Source of the DNA: Synanceia verrucosa
Lineage: Eukaryota; Chordata; Actinopteri; Perciformes; Synanceiidae
Direction of reading: 5' to 3'
DNA: 64,000 nucleotides
Assembly: GCA_029721515.1 (NCBI GenBank)
Contig: CM056550.1
Span: 12,073,431-12,137,430, forward strand
Below, piece by piece: positions 10,438 to 22,047 of the stretch; positions within the stretch are counted from its first letter, which is position 1, and each line of letters opens with the position of its first letter. The position numbers and the translations under genes were made by a program. The notes beneath the pieces were generated by a model, which was not told the DNA's origin, did not search any database, and saw nothing but the letters and a program-made list of their open reading frames with translations.

Positions 10438-10971
10438 TTCAACAGAACAAAGACTGGTAAGTGCAATTTTTTTATACCTTACCATGTCTGCGTTTGACGA
10501 AATTAAAAGAAATGTATGGAAAATGTTGAAAGTCAATAAAGCGTATTTTTATTGATAATAATAATTGGTATAAAGAAGAGCAGAGTGGTCAAGGGGGTGT
10601 AGTTTTATGTGGTGTTTTTCTTTTCTGTTGTGTTGCATATTGATGCTGTTGCCGGGGGTGAGCTAGTTTAGGCCGTGCTTGACACAGGCAGACCTATATG
10701 AGGCTTGAACCAGAGGGAAGACGTTCCCAGGGTAGGGCCCTGGAGGCCATTTTCAGTCAAGCCAAGAACGGGGGGGTCGGCTGCTCAGGGCCCCTGTGCG
10801 GACCCCCTATGGATGTTATGAGTTACATACCAGTGCTGGCAGAGTTGCTGCCAGTGTGATTCCTGACCACTGCTGCTAGAAATTTTAATTGGAGATCTTT
10901 GGGGCAGAAGTAACATACATATTGACAACTTTTCGTTGTTTTGTCAGTTTGTCTCAGTGTAAGCTAACACA
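10438..10971 (+). mobile_element. Retroviral leader region with splice signals
   Basis: A strong 5' splice site (gactg/gtaagt) lies just after the primer-binding site at about 10455, the usual position of a retroviral major donor. A pyrimidine-rich stretch ending in 'gtctcag' (about 10956) precedes the gag start. A GGGG/CCCC-rich segment (10720-10810) could be structured packaging-signal RNA; this is inference. Confidence 0.55.
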
Positions 10972-11031
10972 ATGGGTAATGAATCGTCCAAAGCTCTGAG
11001 TAGTGGTGGATCGAAAGCTAATGTAATTTAA
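10972..11031 (+). pseudogene. gag: Truncated start of retroviral gag (matrix)
   Basis: ATG opens a 19-residue frame beginning MGNESSK. The MGxxxS pattern is the N-myristoylation signal typical of retroviral Gag matrix proteins, which directs Gag to the plasma membrane. The frame stops at TAA (11029-11031), and no capsid, nucleocapsid, pol or env sequence follows before module M2 begins at 11838. The LTR, primer-binding site, donor and MG-start occur in the expected order, so the assignment rests on context as well as on the short peptide. The element is defective: gag is truncated and everything downstream is missing. Alternative: a chance ATG in the leader. Confidence 0.6.
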
Positions 11032-11837
11032 TTCTCCAAATAGCAGAAGGAGAGGTCAACCTGTCATTGAAGTCATGTGGTATTACATATTTTTGCACAC
11101 ATACCGTACATCTGAGCAAATAACACGTTTATACATGATATGAGACCTTGCATGCCTGTGTGGTCACAGGTACATAGTCAGCTAGGCGGAGGGCATCATG
11201 GTCGCAGGGTCACTTCACTGTAAGAAATGATTCTGTGCTCATGTAGATTTGAATTAATGTATTAGGTAAAATACATTCAATATGATTGTGTTTTTGATTT
11301 TGAGACAACTATTTAATTAAATTTCAAATAAAATGCACCCATTGTAGTTAATAATAAAAAATAAAACATAAGGATTATATTTATAAAATCCCAAATAGAG
11401 AGAACATTGAGTTGATTGAAATTAATATAAACAGGCAGATTTTAATTTAAGCGGGTTTTTTTTAAAAATTATGTCCGTAATTCCCATCATGCCCCTGCCC
11501 CATATTACAGTATTTGCAGTTACTTTGTTAAGCTAGCTGATTCACCTTTGTAAATGCAGATATTACTTTGTGTTTTAATGCTCCTGTTTTGAACATGGCA
11601 GTTTATGGAGTTCATTGTCATGTTTTTGCTCTTTTACAGTTCCACCATCGGTGAGGTGGCTGTAATGTTTCTTGATCCGGGGACTGCAGGACGTCATGCA
11701 GCCTGGTCCCCTGCCGCGTCAGGCAGGTGCTGTTAGCCAGGGACAGTTCAGATTTAAGGTAAGATATACAGTAATTTTAGGTTAAGGATAGATATCATAA
11801 AAGACTTGTCTCAATATCTGCATCAAAAAAGATGTCA
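11032..11837. other. Unassigned sequence between retroviral leader and M2
   Basis: Mostly AT-rich. A possible 3' splice site (cttttacag) ends near 11639 and a donor-like 'ttaag/gtaaga' lies near 11758, bounding about 120 bp of moderately GC-rich sequence. No frame recognised. It may be retroviral remains or an unrelated exon. Confidence 0.35.
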
Positions 11838-13167
11838 GTCATCATTTTGTACCATAACCTTGGCCTACTTACCAGCTATTGGTCTGCTCTGATTGCAATT
11901 TGCTTGATTACTATGAAAATAAGAGCATAGTTAATATAGCTGAATCATGATCAACAAATGCTAAATGCTATCAGTTAAGACATACTGTATCTATACAGCT
12001 ACATGTAGACCATATCTTTTTTCATGTTTAGCCTTCATGTCAACTTAGCTGTATAAACACAGATACAATAATTATGTACATATATAATAAGAGGGGTCTC
12101 TTACCCAGGGGTCTGTGTTTGTTTCTGGCAATATGGCGTGTGGGCGGCACGGTAGTGCAATGGTTAGCACTGTCGCCTCACAGCAAGAAGGTACCCGGTT
12201 CCCGATGTGGAGTTTGCATGTTCTCCCCGTGTTTGCGTGGGTTCTCTCCGGGTACTCCGGCTTCCTCCCACCATCCAAAAACATGCATGGGGATTGTTGA
12301 TTGTACTAATCGACCGTCAAAGGATTGTGTGTTGCATTTTTTTCCGTGTGTAAATGTCTAGTACTATTTTACCCAATACCCATAGGCTGTGTAAAATAGA
12401 GTTTTCTTGGATGCTGCCACTTATTGGTATGTGTCGGCATATTTTGCCGCTGGTTTATAAAGAATTTATTGCCGACTCATGATCCCTGTTGATACAGATA
12501 GATGACCAGAGTATGTTGAGTCTGTTTAGTGCGGGAATACAACCTTATTTCGTATCATTGTTCTGTTTAAAAAGTCCGACATTTCATGCACAGAGATGCT
12601 CCGTCAGAAAGGGGCTGCTGTGCTGGATAAACGTTAGTGGATGGAGGCAGTGTTGAAACACGGTAACTAACTAGACTGATGTGTGTGTGTGTGTGTATGT
12701 ATACATGCATTATGCATTAAGATACATTAATGTGTAATAATGCACTTATTGATTTTTGACAATACTTAGTTACTTTGCGGTTGCCCGGGTAACTGAAGGT
12801 ACAGTACAGATCAAAGCAGATTAGAATACAGATCAAAGCAGATTAGAACAGAACGGAACACAACTGAAGTGTTTAACAGAAGACACGCTGCTCATTTCAC
12901 CTGAGAAAGTGAAGACAAAACTTTTGAGCGAGCTGATCCATCACTTATCGGCATCAAGTAAGTACACAAATACATAAAGTAAAGCACTCATTAACCAGCT
13001 ATTATTATTATTACCAAAACACATTTCACCAATGGTCTGTTAGCTGTCAATACAACACTGTTCTACAAAATTTCTCAAATTTTAAAGTACCTGCTCCAGT
13101 TCATATTGTATCATATATTATATTATTGGAGTATTAATGCTGATACATCAACATGTAAGCTGTATTT
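11838..13167 (-). repeat. Module M2, copy 2
   Basis: Closely parallels 38405-40537 but lacks the M8 block (around 12090) and about 290 bp around the CA tract, where 'ggtaactaac' is joined straight to 'tagactgatgtg' (12670). Confidence 0.8.
12142..12295 (+). mobile_element. SINE, 5' half
   Basis: Head and first part of the body only, with a B-box deletion (gtacccggttcccgatgtgg). The same internally deleted variant is found at 16746-16901 and 39099-39252, so these three descend from one deleted copy carried by M2/M8. Confidence 0.85.
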
Positions 13168-13435
13168 GGGGACTGGAGCCTATCCCAGCTGTCTTAGGGC
13201 GGAAGGCAGGGTATACCCTGGACAAGTCTCCAGTTCATCACAGGACACATAGAGACAGACAACCACTCACACTCACATTCACACCTACGGTCAATTTAAA
13301 TTAGCCAATTAACCTAATCCCCATGCATGTTTTTGGATGGTGGGAGGAAGTCAGAGTACCCGGAGAGAACACAGTAAGGCCCCAGGGCCAGGAATCGAAC
13401 CCGGTACCTTCTTGCTGTGAGGTGACAGTGCTAAC
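13168..13435 (-). mobile_element. SINE (minus), interrupted by an LTR
   Basis: Reversed SINE body that stops inside the head at 'cagtgctaac'. The expected 'cactacaccaccgtgcc' is replaced by the start of an LTR. Confidence 0.85.
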
Positions 13436-13609
13436 TGTTATGGATTTTTTCTAAACTTAGGCGTTCCTAGGGTTGGCTAGTGTCCTTTTTTTAGCACAGT
13501 GTCTCAAGGAAAGCAGCTGGCTAGTTATCTCTAAGTTGACTAGGTAACCAAGGTCAGAATGAGCATGCCCTGACTGTAACGCTACACAAGAGTAATGTAA
13601 GGTAATATA
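13436..13609 (+). mobile_element. Second LTR copy, cut by the assembly gap
   Basis: Begins TGTTATGGATT and matches 9903-10200, with two internal deletions (about 50 and about 80 bp). It is inserted in the SINE head at 13435/13436. Its 3' end lies in the N gap, so solo LTR or provirus cannot be decided. Confidence 0.75.
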
Positions 13610-14109
13610 NNNNNNNNNNNNNNNNNNNNNNNNNNNNNNNNNNNNNNNNNNNNNNNNNNNNNNNNNNNNNNNNNNNNNNNNNNNNNNNNNNNNNNNNNNN
13701 NNNNNNNNNNNNNNNNNNNNNNNNNNNNNNNNNNNNNNNNNNNNNNNNNNNNNNNNNNNNNNNNNNNNNNNNNNNNNNNNNNNNNNNNNNNNNNNNNNNN
13801 NNNNNNNNNNNNNNNNNNNNNNNNNNNNNNNNNNNNNNNNNNNNNNNNNNNNNNNNNNNNNNNNNNNNNNNNNNNNNNNNNNNNNNNNNNNNNNNNNNNN
13901 NNNNNNNNNNNNNNNNNNNNNNNNNNNNNNNNNNNNNNNNNNNNNNNNNNNNNNNNNNNNNNNNNNNNNNNNNNNNNNNNNNNNNNNNNNNNNNNNNNNN
14001 NNNNNNNNNNNNNNNNNNNNNNNNNNNNNNNNNNNNNNNNNNNNNNNNNNNNNNNNNNNNNNNNNNNNNNNNNNNNNNNNNNNNNNNNNNNNNNNNNNNN
14101 NNNNNNNNN
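13610..14109. other. Assembly gap (500 N)
   Basis: Exactly 500 N, a placeholder length. It lies between an LTR and a (TA)n tract. Confidence 1.
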
Positions 14110-14157
14110 AACATTTAAAGGGCATAAACAAAGCTGGATCATTTTTAGTCAAGAATA

Positions 14158-14159
<2 letters not shown>

Positions 14160-14221
<62 letters not shown>
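14160..14221. repeat. (TA)n microsatellite
   Basis: Pure TA dinucleotide run just after the gap, joining to a SINE 3' part. Confidence 0.95.
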
Positions 14222-14223
<2 letters not shown>

Positions 14224-14394
14224 CCAAAAACATGCATAGGGATTAGGTTAATTGGCTAATTTAAATTGACCGTAGGTGTGAATGTGAGTGTGACTGGTTG
14301 TCTGTTTCTATGTGCCCTGTGATGAGGTGGCGACTTGTCCAGGGTGTACCCCCGCGACCCTATGAGGATAAGCGGTAGATAATGGATGGATGAT
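14222..14394 (+). mobile_element. SINE, 3' half
   Basis: Starts at 'ccaaaaacatgcatagg' and ends with the complete tail 'ggataagcggtagataatgg' and ATGG repeats. Confidence 0.85.
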
Positions 14395-14460
14395 GTCATT
14401 TGGAACATCCATCAAATACATGATGACATGATTTCTAGAATGCTGCTGAACACCTGCACC

Positions 14461-15252
14461 AGGTTCAGAGTCAGATTTCACAGAGACAGCAGTCTGAGTG
14501 AAGTGTGGTCCTGATCACACGCTCCACCACCCTCACCACCTGCTGGAGTTTCCTTCTGTCCTCCACTGTGCAGCTGCTGAACCACACCGAGCAGCTGAAC
14601 ATCAGGAGGCTCTCTGTCATTGACTGATAGAAGTTCATCAACAGGTTTTGAGGGAGGACAGCTTGTTTTATCTTCCTGAGGAAGTAAAGTCTCTGTTGGG
14701 TCTTCTCCACTTGGTGAGAGGTGTGTGGACCAGGTGAGGTCAGCTCAGATGTGGACTATATATACTGAATGAAGACAGTAAACTGTGTTTATTATCTGAA
14801 GTAAGTAAGTCCATCATTTGTAACAATAACTATCAGGCTATTGCGTAGTGTTTACTGTCTAAAAAAAACATGTATTGACCATATTATAGACTCAATGTCT
14901 ATAGACTCAATGTCTATAATATGATATATATCTCAGCCACTAGGGGGGGCAGCTCCCTCTCTGTCTCTGCAGCAGCTAACTCCGCCTGTGGCTCAAACAA
15001 CCAAACATTCAATTATTTTTAGAAATTTAACCTTTTACATGACAGTTACATGACATGATAATTTGATGTCACTGTTGTTTTTTATGAAAAAAAAAATTAT
15101 GGTGTTATATTGCATATATCTCTATGACTTTCTGTGCCTTATACTGTATTTGAATTTCTCTACTTAAGTTCAAATCACCTACTGTATGTTCTTGTTAATC
15201 ACAGTGAATAGCTGACTTCAGATTTGATCATGTGATGACAGGATGTTCTTAA
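14461..15252 (-). repeat. Module M5 arm 2
   Basis: Reverse complement of 9061-9873, with a local duplication 'actcaatgtctata' near 14890-14920. It includes the LINE RT fragment below. Confidence 0.85.
14471..14766 (-). mobile_element. LINE RT C-terminal fragment
   Basis: Encodes the same 79-residue peptide as 9624-9863, with ends at the same stop. Decayed. Confidence 0.85.
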
Positions 15253-15349
15253 TCACACCCACGCATACACACCCACATACACACACCCACACACACACCC
15301 ACGCATACACACCCACATACACACACCCACACGCACACCCACGCATACA

Positions 15350-15386
<37 letters not shown>

Positions 15387-15440
15387 CCACACACACCCAC
15401 GCATACACACCCACATACACACACCCACACACACACACAC
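15253..15440. repeat. (CA)n/cccacgcatacac array
   Basis: Complement of the 8664-9060 type array. It joins the M5 arm to the right half of M2. Confidence 0.95.
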
Positions 15441-16275
15441 ATCAGTCTAGTGTCCAGTGACCAGTCCAGTTAACAACAGACAGAGAGTCTAAGCAGGTCA
15501 GTTTTTATCCAGACATGCAGTGTAAATTTGAACTCTACAGCGTGTTAAACTGTAGAAAAAGCTTGAATCTCTGCTTGCAGAGGGAATTTTCCAGAGTGGC
15601 GCCACAGACGGGTAAGTAACCTTAACATTCACATGTTGGCAACATCTTTAACAAGTTTTTTTTCAACTGAACATGGTTTTTATAGTTTTATTGTTGTCGG
15701 TTGAGGAGATGTTGGCAACATGTACCCTTCTGTTCAATGATATTATCGAGTCACAGTTGCTAACAGTTCTCATTGAGATAAGATGACCTATGTTAGCTAA
15801 GTATTATTTCTGAAGGCTGCTGACTGAGATAAGAATACATAGCTGGCGTCAAATAAATGTAAAGATCAAATTGTCTCTGCATGAAGGTGAATTGTGCCCA
15901 TGGAGACGGTAGGTAACGTTAACTTGTCAATATTTAGCAAGCTAGCATTATCTGTATTCCACCTTCTGTTTATGCCTGTGAAGTGATAGAATATTTGTCA
16001 TAAATGGTCGAAATGTTCAGTGCAACATCGTCTGTCTTATTGTAATGTACTGCCTGTCTTATAGCAACATTTTTACGAACAAATTCATGTTTATTAGTAT
16101 GCTAATCGCGAGTAAAGCTAATCGCTAATTAGCCTACTTGCTAGGTCTTTGCCTTGACTGTGACATCTAAATAGGGGAAATTGCCCCTCCTGTTATATAT
16201 GTACATGATTATTGTATCTGTGTTTATACAGCTAAGTTGACATGAAGACAAACCGTGAAAAAAGATATGGTCTAC
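15441..16275 (+). repeat. Module M2, right half only
   Basis: Matches 2172-3240 from 'atcagtctagtgtcc' onward but has no SINE at the site occupied in copies 1 and 5. It therefore keeps the original sequence there (15990-16180, including 'ttcatgtttattagtatgc'). Confidence 0.8.
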
Positions 16276-16745
16276 ACAAGGGGGCAGTTGTGGGTTCTCC
16301 AAGTGAGGACCACTTCCGCGTTCAAAAAGCTTCAATTCCCATCCGGCCGCTGGGGGCTGGCTCCGGAAGTGAGCAATTTTCCATTGACCGCCATGTTAAA
16401 ATAGACGACTTTACAGCTTTAAAAAACATGTTTACAGTCTGGTACATTTTAATTTTTTGGTCTCTACCGATAGTTTCCAACTCCGTGAACAATGTGAGGG
16501 GGGTGATTTGTTTTTTTTACCACAACCGTTTTACTGTTATTTCGGCTTAAAATTCTTGCATAAATTAGGGCGTGGTTGCGTTGAGTGACAGGTTAACAGA
16601 CAGCTACCGGCAGTTAGCTCTTTGCTACAGCATCGGCTGAGCTAGGCTAGGCTACACCCAGAGGTCTGTGGTTAATAGGCACTGCGATGTCCGTGTTTGT
16701 TTGCCTATTTTCGTGCAGTTTATTTCTCGCAATATGGCGTGTATT
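16275..16745 (+). repeat. Module M8, copy 1
   Basis: Begins 'caagggggcagttgtgggt', contains 'ccattgaccgccatgttaaa', and matches 38687-39098. It is GC-rich relative to its surroundings. Possibly a non-autonomous DNA element; clear terminal repeats were not found. Confidence 0.7.
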
Positions 16746-16901
16746 GGGCACGGTGGTGCAATGGTTAGCACTGTCACCTCCTAACAAGAAGGTACCCGGT
16801 TCCCGATGTGGAGTTTACATGTTCTCCCCGTGTTTGCGTGGGTTCTCTTCGGGTACTCCGGCTTCCTCCCTCCATCCAAAAACATGCATGGGGATTAGGT
16901 T
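16746..16901 (+). mobile_element. SINE, 5' half (B-box-deleted variant)
   Basis: Same deleted form as 12142-12295. It joins directly to M4 at 'taggttaagttattgatc'. Confidence 0.8.
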
Positions 16902-16914
16902 AGGGGTTAGGTTA

Positions 16915-19556
16915 AGTTATTGATCATAAACCAAAAATTACCTTTAATAGTATAAATTATCAGGGCGCCACCCAGTTTTGCTAAAACAGGGAAAACTTGT
17001 GACTTTGACATTAATTAATAGAGTCTCTTAATCTCAGGGTGCTACAGAGTTCTTGACCTAGAGTACAGTGATTCAATTACTTTATATACACACACAAATC
17101 AAATAACCAAGTTCTTTATAAATGAGATGTTTATTTGACAAACTATAACCAGACTACTACTGTCACAGAAAATAACTAATAATAAATGATTAGTTTGACA
17201 AACTAAATGACCAGACTACTAACAGAAATAATAAAACAGAAAAATAAAACTAGAATAAAGGGAGATTGATGGAAGATACATGGCATTGACTCATTGTGAC
17301 AGAACGGAATGAATGATTAAACAAAGGCAAAGTTCAAAGGATGAATATCTGATTAATTAATTCAATGTGACCAGTGTGATGGAAATTTAGCTGATTGTAT
17401 AAGCTGTTATGTCTGAACTCATGATGATAATAAGCTGGAAGTTATCTTGTTTTAGTTTTCACAGAGAACAGTGTGTGTGTCTTTTCCTCGCCATCAGGCC
17501 TGATAGACTTGTGGACTCTGTCTACAGTAAAACATACAGCATGTTCGTTTATCACTATGACGGTATTGCTTGTCAGCAGGAACTCACGTAAGCATGTATG
17601 TATCAGTAGTGCATAAATATTGTTTTTCCTTACATTCAGTATGGGCATTCACTCACAAAGCTCTGTGCTGTGTGTCTGAATTCTCATCTCTGTTCTGCAG
17701 ACAGATATTAAAAGCAACTCTTTTGGGCAACTGAATCAGTGAAGTTACTCATTCCTTATGTAATTAAAGAACCCTGTGGATATTAGACCATCCTGACAGA
17801 ATATTTCCACAACACCAGTTAAATTCAGTGGTGGTTATCTAGACCAAATTAAGTATTAGGCTGTTACCAAAATTTGGTTTAGGTTTGGTGGCGTTCAGCA
17901 GTTGAGAGTTTGAGAGGCATCAGAGAGGATTGTGGAGCAATTTATTAATTTTGAATTTACGTTTAGTATTTTATTGATATCTTACTAAATATTAAGTTTT
18001 CTGGATTAAGCCCTAAATTCAGGCCATTTAATTTAGCGTCTAATCATCAAACTCTTTAATATCTGTAAGATGTATATGCAGTATAGCACCATTCCTGGAT
18101 GGATGGGAGTGAGGAGTGGCTGCAGGTTCTGTCTGGATCTGCTGGATCTCTGCAGGCGACTTCAGCTTCACCATTGGCTCTTTCGGGCATCGGTGGACGT
18201 CTGTGGACAGCTCTGGACATCTCTGGGCATCTCTTGTTGACATGGCTCCATCTCAGTCTCTGTGCCCTTACTTCAATTCTCCCCCCTCTTTGTTGGTGGG
18301 GGAGGTCGGTTGGATTCACACCAACGTGACGACAGTCTTTTCTTCTTTTAGTTTCTTTATGAAGGCTGGAGTCATTTTCTGCAGCCTGTGTCTGAGCAGA
18401 GGAGCTGGCTCACATTTTCGGGGCAAAGGAGTAGAGAGAGGAGACAAGATGGTCTTGAGGCAGGATGCAGAGTTGGAAGGTTCTGGATAGGCTGTTCTTC
18501 ATGCCATGAGGTGCTGGGTCCTGAGGAGGCCATTCAGAGGCAGCATTCAGAGTCTTTCAGTCATATCTGGAGCAGGTTGAAGATTCTGGAGAGGTTGCTC
18601 TTCATGCCATGAGGCACTGGGCCTGCGGTGGGACAGCATGTGTCTGTCTCTGGGTCATCATTGTTTCCCTCCCCCTCCCAACATGTGGGAGAGGGAGAAC
18701 AGAGATGCAGTGGAGAGGATGAAGACCAGAACTTGACTGACTGAAGGACTGAAGAAGAGTAGCGCGAGTGCTCAGACCAGCGGGGGCTCTTTATTATCTT
18801 TGCTGATGGTCCAGTAGGGTGTGACCACTGGTCCCTCCCCATCCACCAAGTTAACTGAGATGATGTTCTTTTAACTTATTTAATGTTAATACTGCTGTGT
18901 TTTACTTTATTAAAGTTTCTCTATATGGAAGCTCGCTCTCTCCGCTGCAGATCAGTACCAAACACCTTATAATAGGAAACCACAGAACAAAACTTGACCA
19001 ATTGAATCAAAATTAATCAACAAATTCAACAACACAGATGAACCATGGTATCAGAGCATGTAGGAAGGTGTACTACAACAGGCAGATCTATGGATGATTG
19101 TGTCTGTAGACTTAATCCAAAACCAATCCCACATGTCACATTTAGTCCTTATCAGAAGGAAGAAAAGGAAGAGGATCTATGTGGAGACTGATGTTTGACA
19201 TTGTCACAGTGATACTTATATGACAGTAGCTGAGGAATGAAAGCATAGTTAACCATTAAAATCTTAATGTAATGTTCTGTTCAAGGCAGGGAGAAAGGAA
19301 GAGGCCACATTAAGCTTTGGATGTGTCTGGCAGGATTAAAGCAGGAATGTGGGCAATAAAACTCCTCCTCCTGGTGTATGTCCTGGAGTTTCTTGGGTCA
19401 GAGAGGAGGAACTGGTCTTATCTGTTTATTCTGCCAGTCATAAAACTTAAGCCTTTAGCACTTAGGTGCCACATAGTGTCAGATGGATTTCCTGGGGAAA
19501 TACTCAGAAATGAGAAGAGTTATGTTCATTATTTATGCTCATTCATATGCTACAAC
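16915..19556 (-). repeat. Module M4, copy 2 (split by a solo LTR)
   Basis: Reverse of about 4380-6650. Compared with 49895-52512 it carries one extra block, the LTR at 17375-17814. Confidence 0.8.
17375..17814 (+). mobile_element. Solo LTR, 440 bp, with 4-bp target duplication
   Basis: Starts TGTGATGG and ends CCACAACA (TG...CA termini), flanked on both sides by ccag (17371-17374 and 17815-17818). The three other M4 copies covering this site (near 6180, 50350 and 59752) read through as 'gaccagttaaattcag' or its complement, which shows the empty site. Internal 'gcataaatat' and 'attaaag' may be TATA and polyadenylation signals. The sequence differs from the 9903 LTR, so it is another family. 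Confidence 0.88.
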
Positions 19557-20340
19557 TGTCAGTTTGGCTCAGTTACTGTTATGAAAGGGTTAAAGTTGCG
19601 TCCCAGTATGGTAGGCGGAAGTAGCGGCAGCATTGCTTCTGCACGGATCAGCACGGTATGTTGATGTTGCCGTGTACTTAATAATTGCATAGTTAATACA
19701 AAATAGACTTAATGCACACTGTTACGTGAACGTATGTTTTATTTTGTTTAGTGCATCATTGTGAAGTTCTGCTTGGCAAGGAAGTATCTTCTCACGACTA
19801 ATGCTTGATGTAACGAGAAGCTAGCCAAATCTGAGAAGTTTTAGCACCCTTGGTGAGCGGAGCGAGGTATGTACGCTCAGACTATGGGTTGTAAACACGT
19901 TGTTGTTGTAAACTGCTACTTCTTAATATGTGTAGCTCCTGGTATCATTCTCTGGTGTCATGAAGAATTTATGTGTCAATTTGAGGGTTGTACAAATATT
20001 TTCTCTACTTTGTGTCTGAATAAATATTTTGAGTTCATTGAATCAGTTTAATATGCTGTCTATACATGTGTATGCATAAATATTGCACTGTAAAATTTAA
20101 GAATTTGTTTACACTGGTGGCATGTTACACTTGTGTTTATACCTTTGTTTTTATTTTACTTATAGTTTCACAGTGCTGGGCTGCTACACACAACAAGTTA
20201 AATTACTCTTAGTTGAGCTGGGCCCAAGCATACAAGTGGTAAGTAACATGAAGCTATGTACTGTTTATTTCCTCTGTTCATTGAGGAGGTAAACAGGCTG
20301 ATGACTGTCCATGTGTTTGTCTGTTTCTCTTCTGTGTGAG
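19557..20340. other. Unassigned, low-repeat sequence
   Basis: Possible donor-like sites follow 'agcacg' (19655) and 'gagcgag' (19866), but no frame is recognised. No match elsewhere in the window. Confidence 0.35.
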
Positions 20341-20597
20341 CAAACACCTTTAAAGGCCAACAGGTCCTGCAGACAGAAGAAGTCCAGCAGCACAGTTCCT
20401 CACTGCTGGACTCAAAGATCCTGATGTGCCTGGGCCACGTGGAGACGCCACACCAAGAGGCCTCTGCTTCACCTTCAAATCACCCGCTCCTGTGCCTGGT
20501 ATCTACTGTTTGATTATTTCAATGCTGCAAGTGACTTCCAGTGACACACTCCATTCTGACCAGTTCATGTCATCTCTGCCTTCCTCTGCTCTGTTAG

Positions 20598-20721
20598 AGT
20601 TCCTACTGAAAGGTGGAGGCAGATCCATGTGACTGAAGCGAGGCCATGCTGACAGAGGGGAGCCTGGACAACAGGACAACCAGACAGCCGGTGTGGACCT
20701 GGAGCTGGACCCAGTCATTCT
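20598..20721 (+). other. Candidate exon (unknown gene)
   Basis: Bounded by a good acceptor (ctctgctctgttag) and a consensus donor (attct/gtaagt). One frame runs GHADRGEPGQQDNQ then VDLELDPVIL to the donor, but meets a stop near the acceptor. With 20807 and 21043-21100 downstream this looks like part of a transcribed, perhaps decayed, split gene. Product not recognised. Confidence 0.35.
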
Positions 20722-21042
20722 GTAAGTGAATTTTACAATCCATACTTTATGCATAGCTGCAACAATAACACATGTGCACTTGTACTGACTGTTTTGTGTG
20801 TTCTAGTGCCTTCCATCCCTGGCAATCAGAGATGAAAGGGGACTCCAGCAGCACTGGGACTCTACGTCTCCACTGAACACATCGCTAGACCTGGAATGTG
20901 ACTGTGTTTTTCTCTGTCAGACCACCTTAGTGGTTCAGCATGACTCTTTAGACTGTTAAAAAACATGCTCAGACAGAAAACTGTTATGAAATGATGTCCA
21001 TCTGCATCACTGGTGTTACAGTTCTGTCTCCTGTCCTCACAG

Positions 21043-21100
21043 GACCAGAGCATCAAAGGCAGAGCAGCTATGTGACTCTTCAGCTGGACTCAAACTAACT
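21043..21100 (+). other. Candidate small exon (unknown gene)
   Basis: Acceptor 'ctcctgtcctcacag' and donor 'aaactaact/gtaagt' bound 58 bp (gaccagagcatcaaaggc...). A further acceptor (gtgttctag) lies at 20806. No protein identity. Confidence 0.35.
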
Positions 21101-21109
21101 GTAAGTGGC

Positions 21110-22045
21110 CTGACTTCACAGGGCAGGAGTGGACTGGGGGCTAAAAGTGGCCCGGGAGTCAGTGACAGACTGGCCCACTTCATGCGCAGTGTAGGAGGCC
21201 AGCTGGCAAAACAAGTTTCATGTATCTTGATGAAAAAACTGCATTTGATGTTGTTTTGGACCACAATATTGTAATCATTAATCTGAATGCTAGCCTACAA
21301 TAAAATAATTACAGCATGTAGTGATTTTAATGCAAACAGGTCATTGATACAATAAAATCTGGCCGACTAATTTGCTGAATGACATTGACTATCTATACCA
21401 TGGGTAAACCACTAGAGGGCAACATAACTACAACAATAAGCCCATTTCAATAAAAATGTTATTTAAAAATAAACAACAAAGAGAACATTTATGAAAATGA
21501 AAACTAAACTGAAAATAGGAAACTGACATTTGAAAACTAAAAACTTGAAATGTGAAAAATACTGACAAGCCCTTCAGATTCAGACATTCACTTGGTTCAG
21601 TCTACTCAAGGACCTTTCCTGTCGTTACCTTTTTTTGGTCTTTGTCACTCAGTCAGTCAGTCAGTGCTTATGGAGGAGACTGGGTTGAAGTGGTTGATGG
21701 AGTTTTTTTTTTTTGGATTGAACTCTTTATTTCTAGCTTGACATGAGCTCAGATGTGCACAAATATTTACATCCTTGACAAATACAGCAATCTTTTTTTG
21801 TTTTTAACAGAGCTAACTCTCCACACATGCCCACCAAAGCAGGAAAAACACACGGGGACAGAAGGTACACAGTCAGAGTTTCAGGGGGAATCAAACACAG
21901 CAATATGCCAGCAACACATCAAAATGCAGAAGTGCATCCTGAAACCTCAGTCCATGCCAGGCTGCAGAGGCCATTCTGGCGAGCCTGGGCCCTGTCGTCT
22001 CCAATGTACTTTAGAAAGGGGTCCCAGATTTGAAAAAAACATTAT
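21110..22045. other. Unassigned sequence
   Basis: AT-rich. Short internal repeats only (cagtcagtcagtcag near 21650). Open frames here have no recognisable similarity. Confidence 0.4.
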
Positions 22046-22047
22046 AT

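Noticed and set aside
13457..14233. Frames of 186-258 codons on the minus strand, and 58346-58960 likewise
   Set aside because: They consist mainly of N from assembly gaps.
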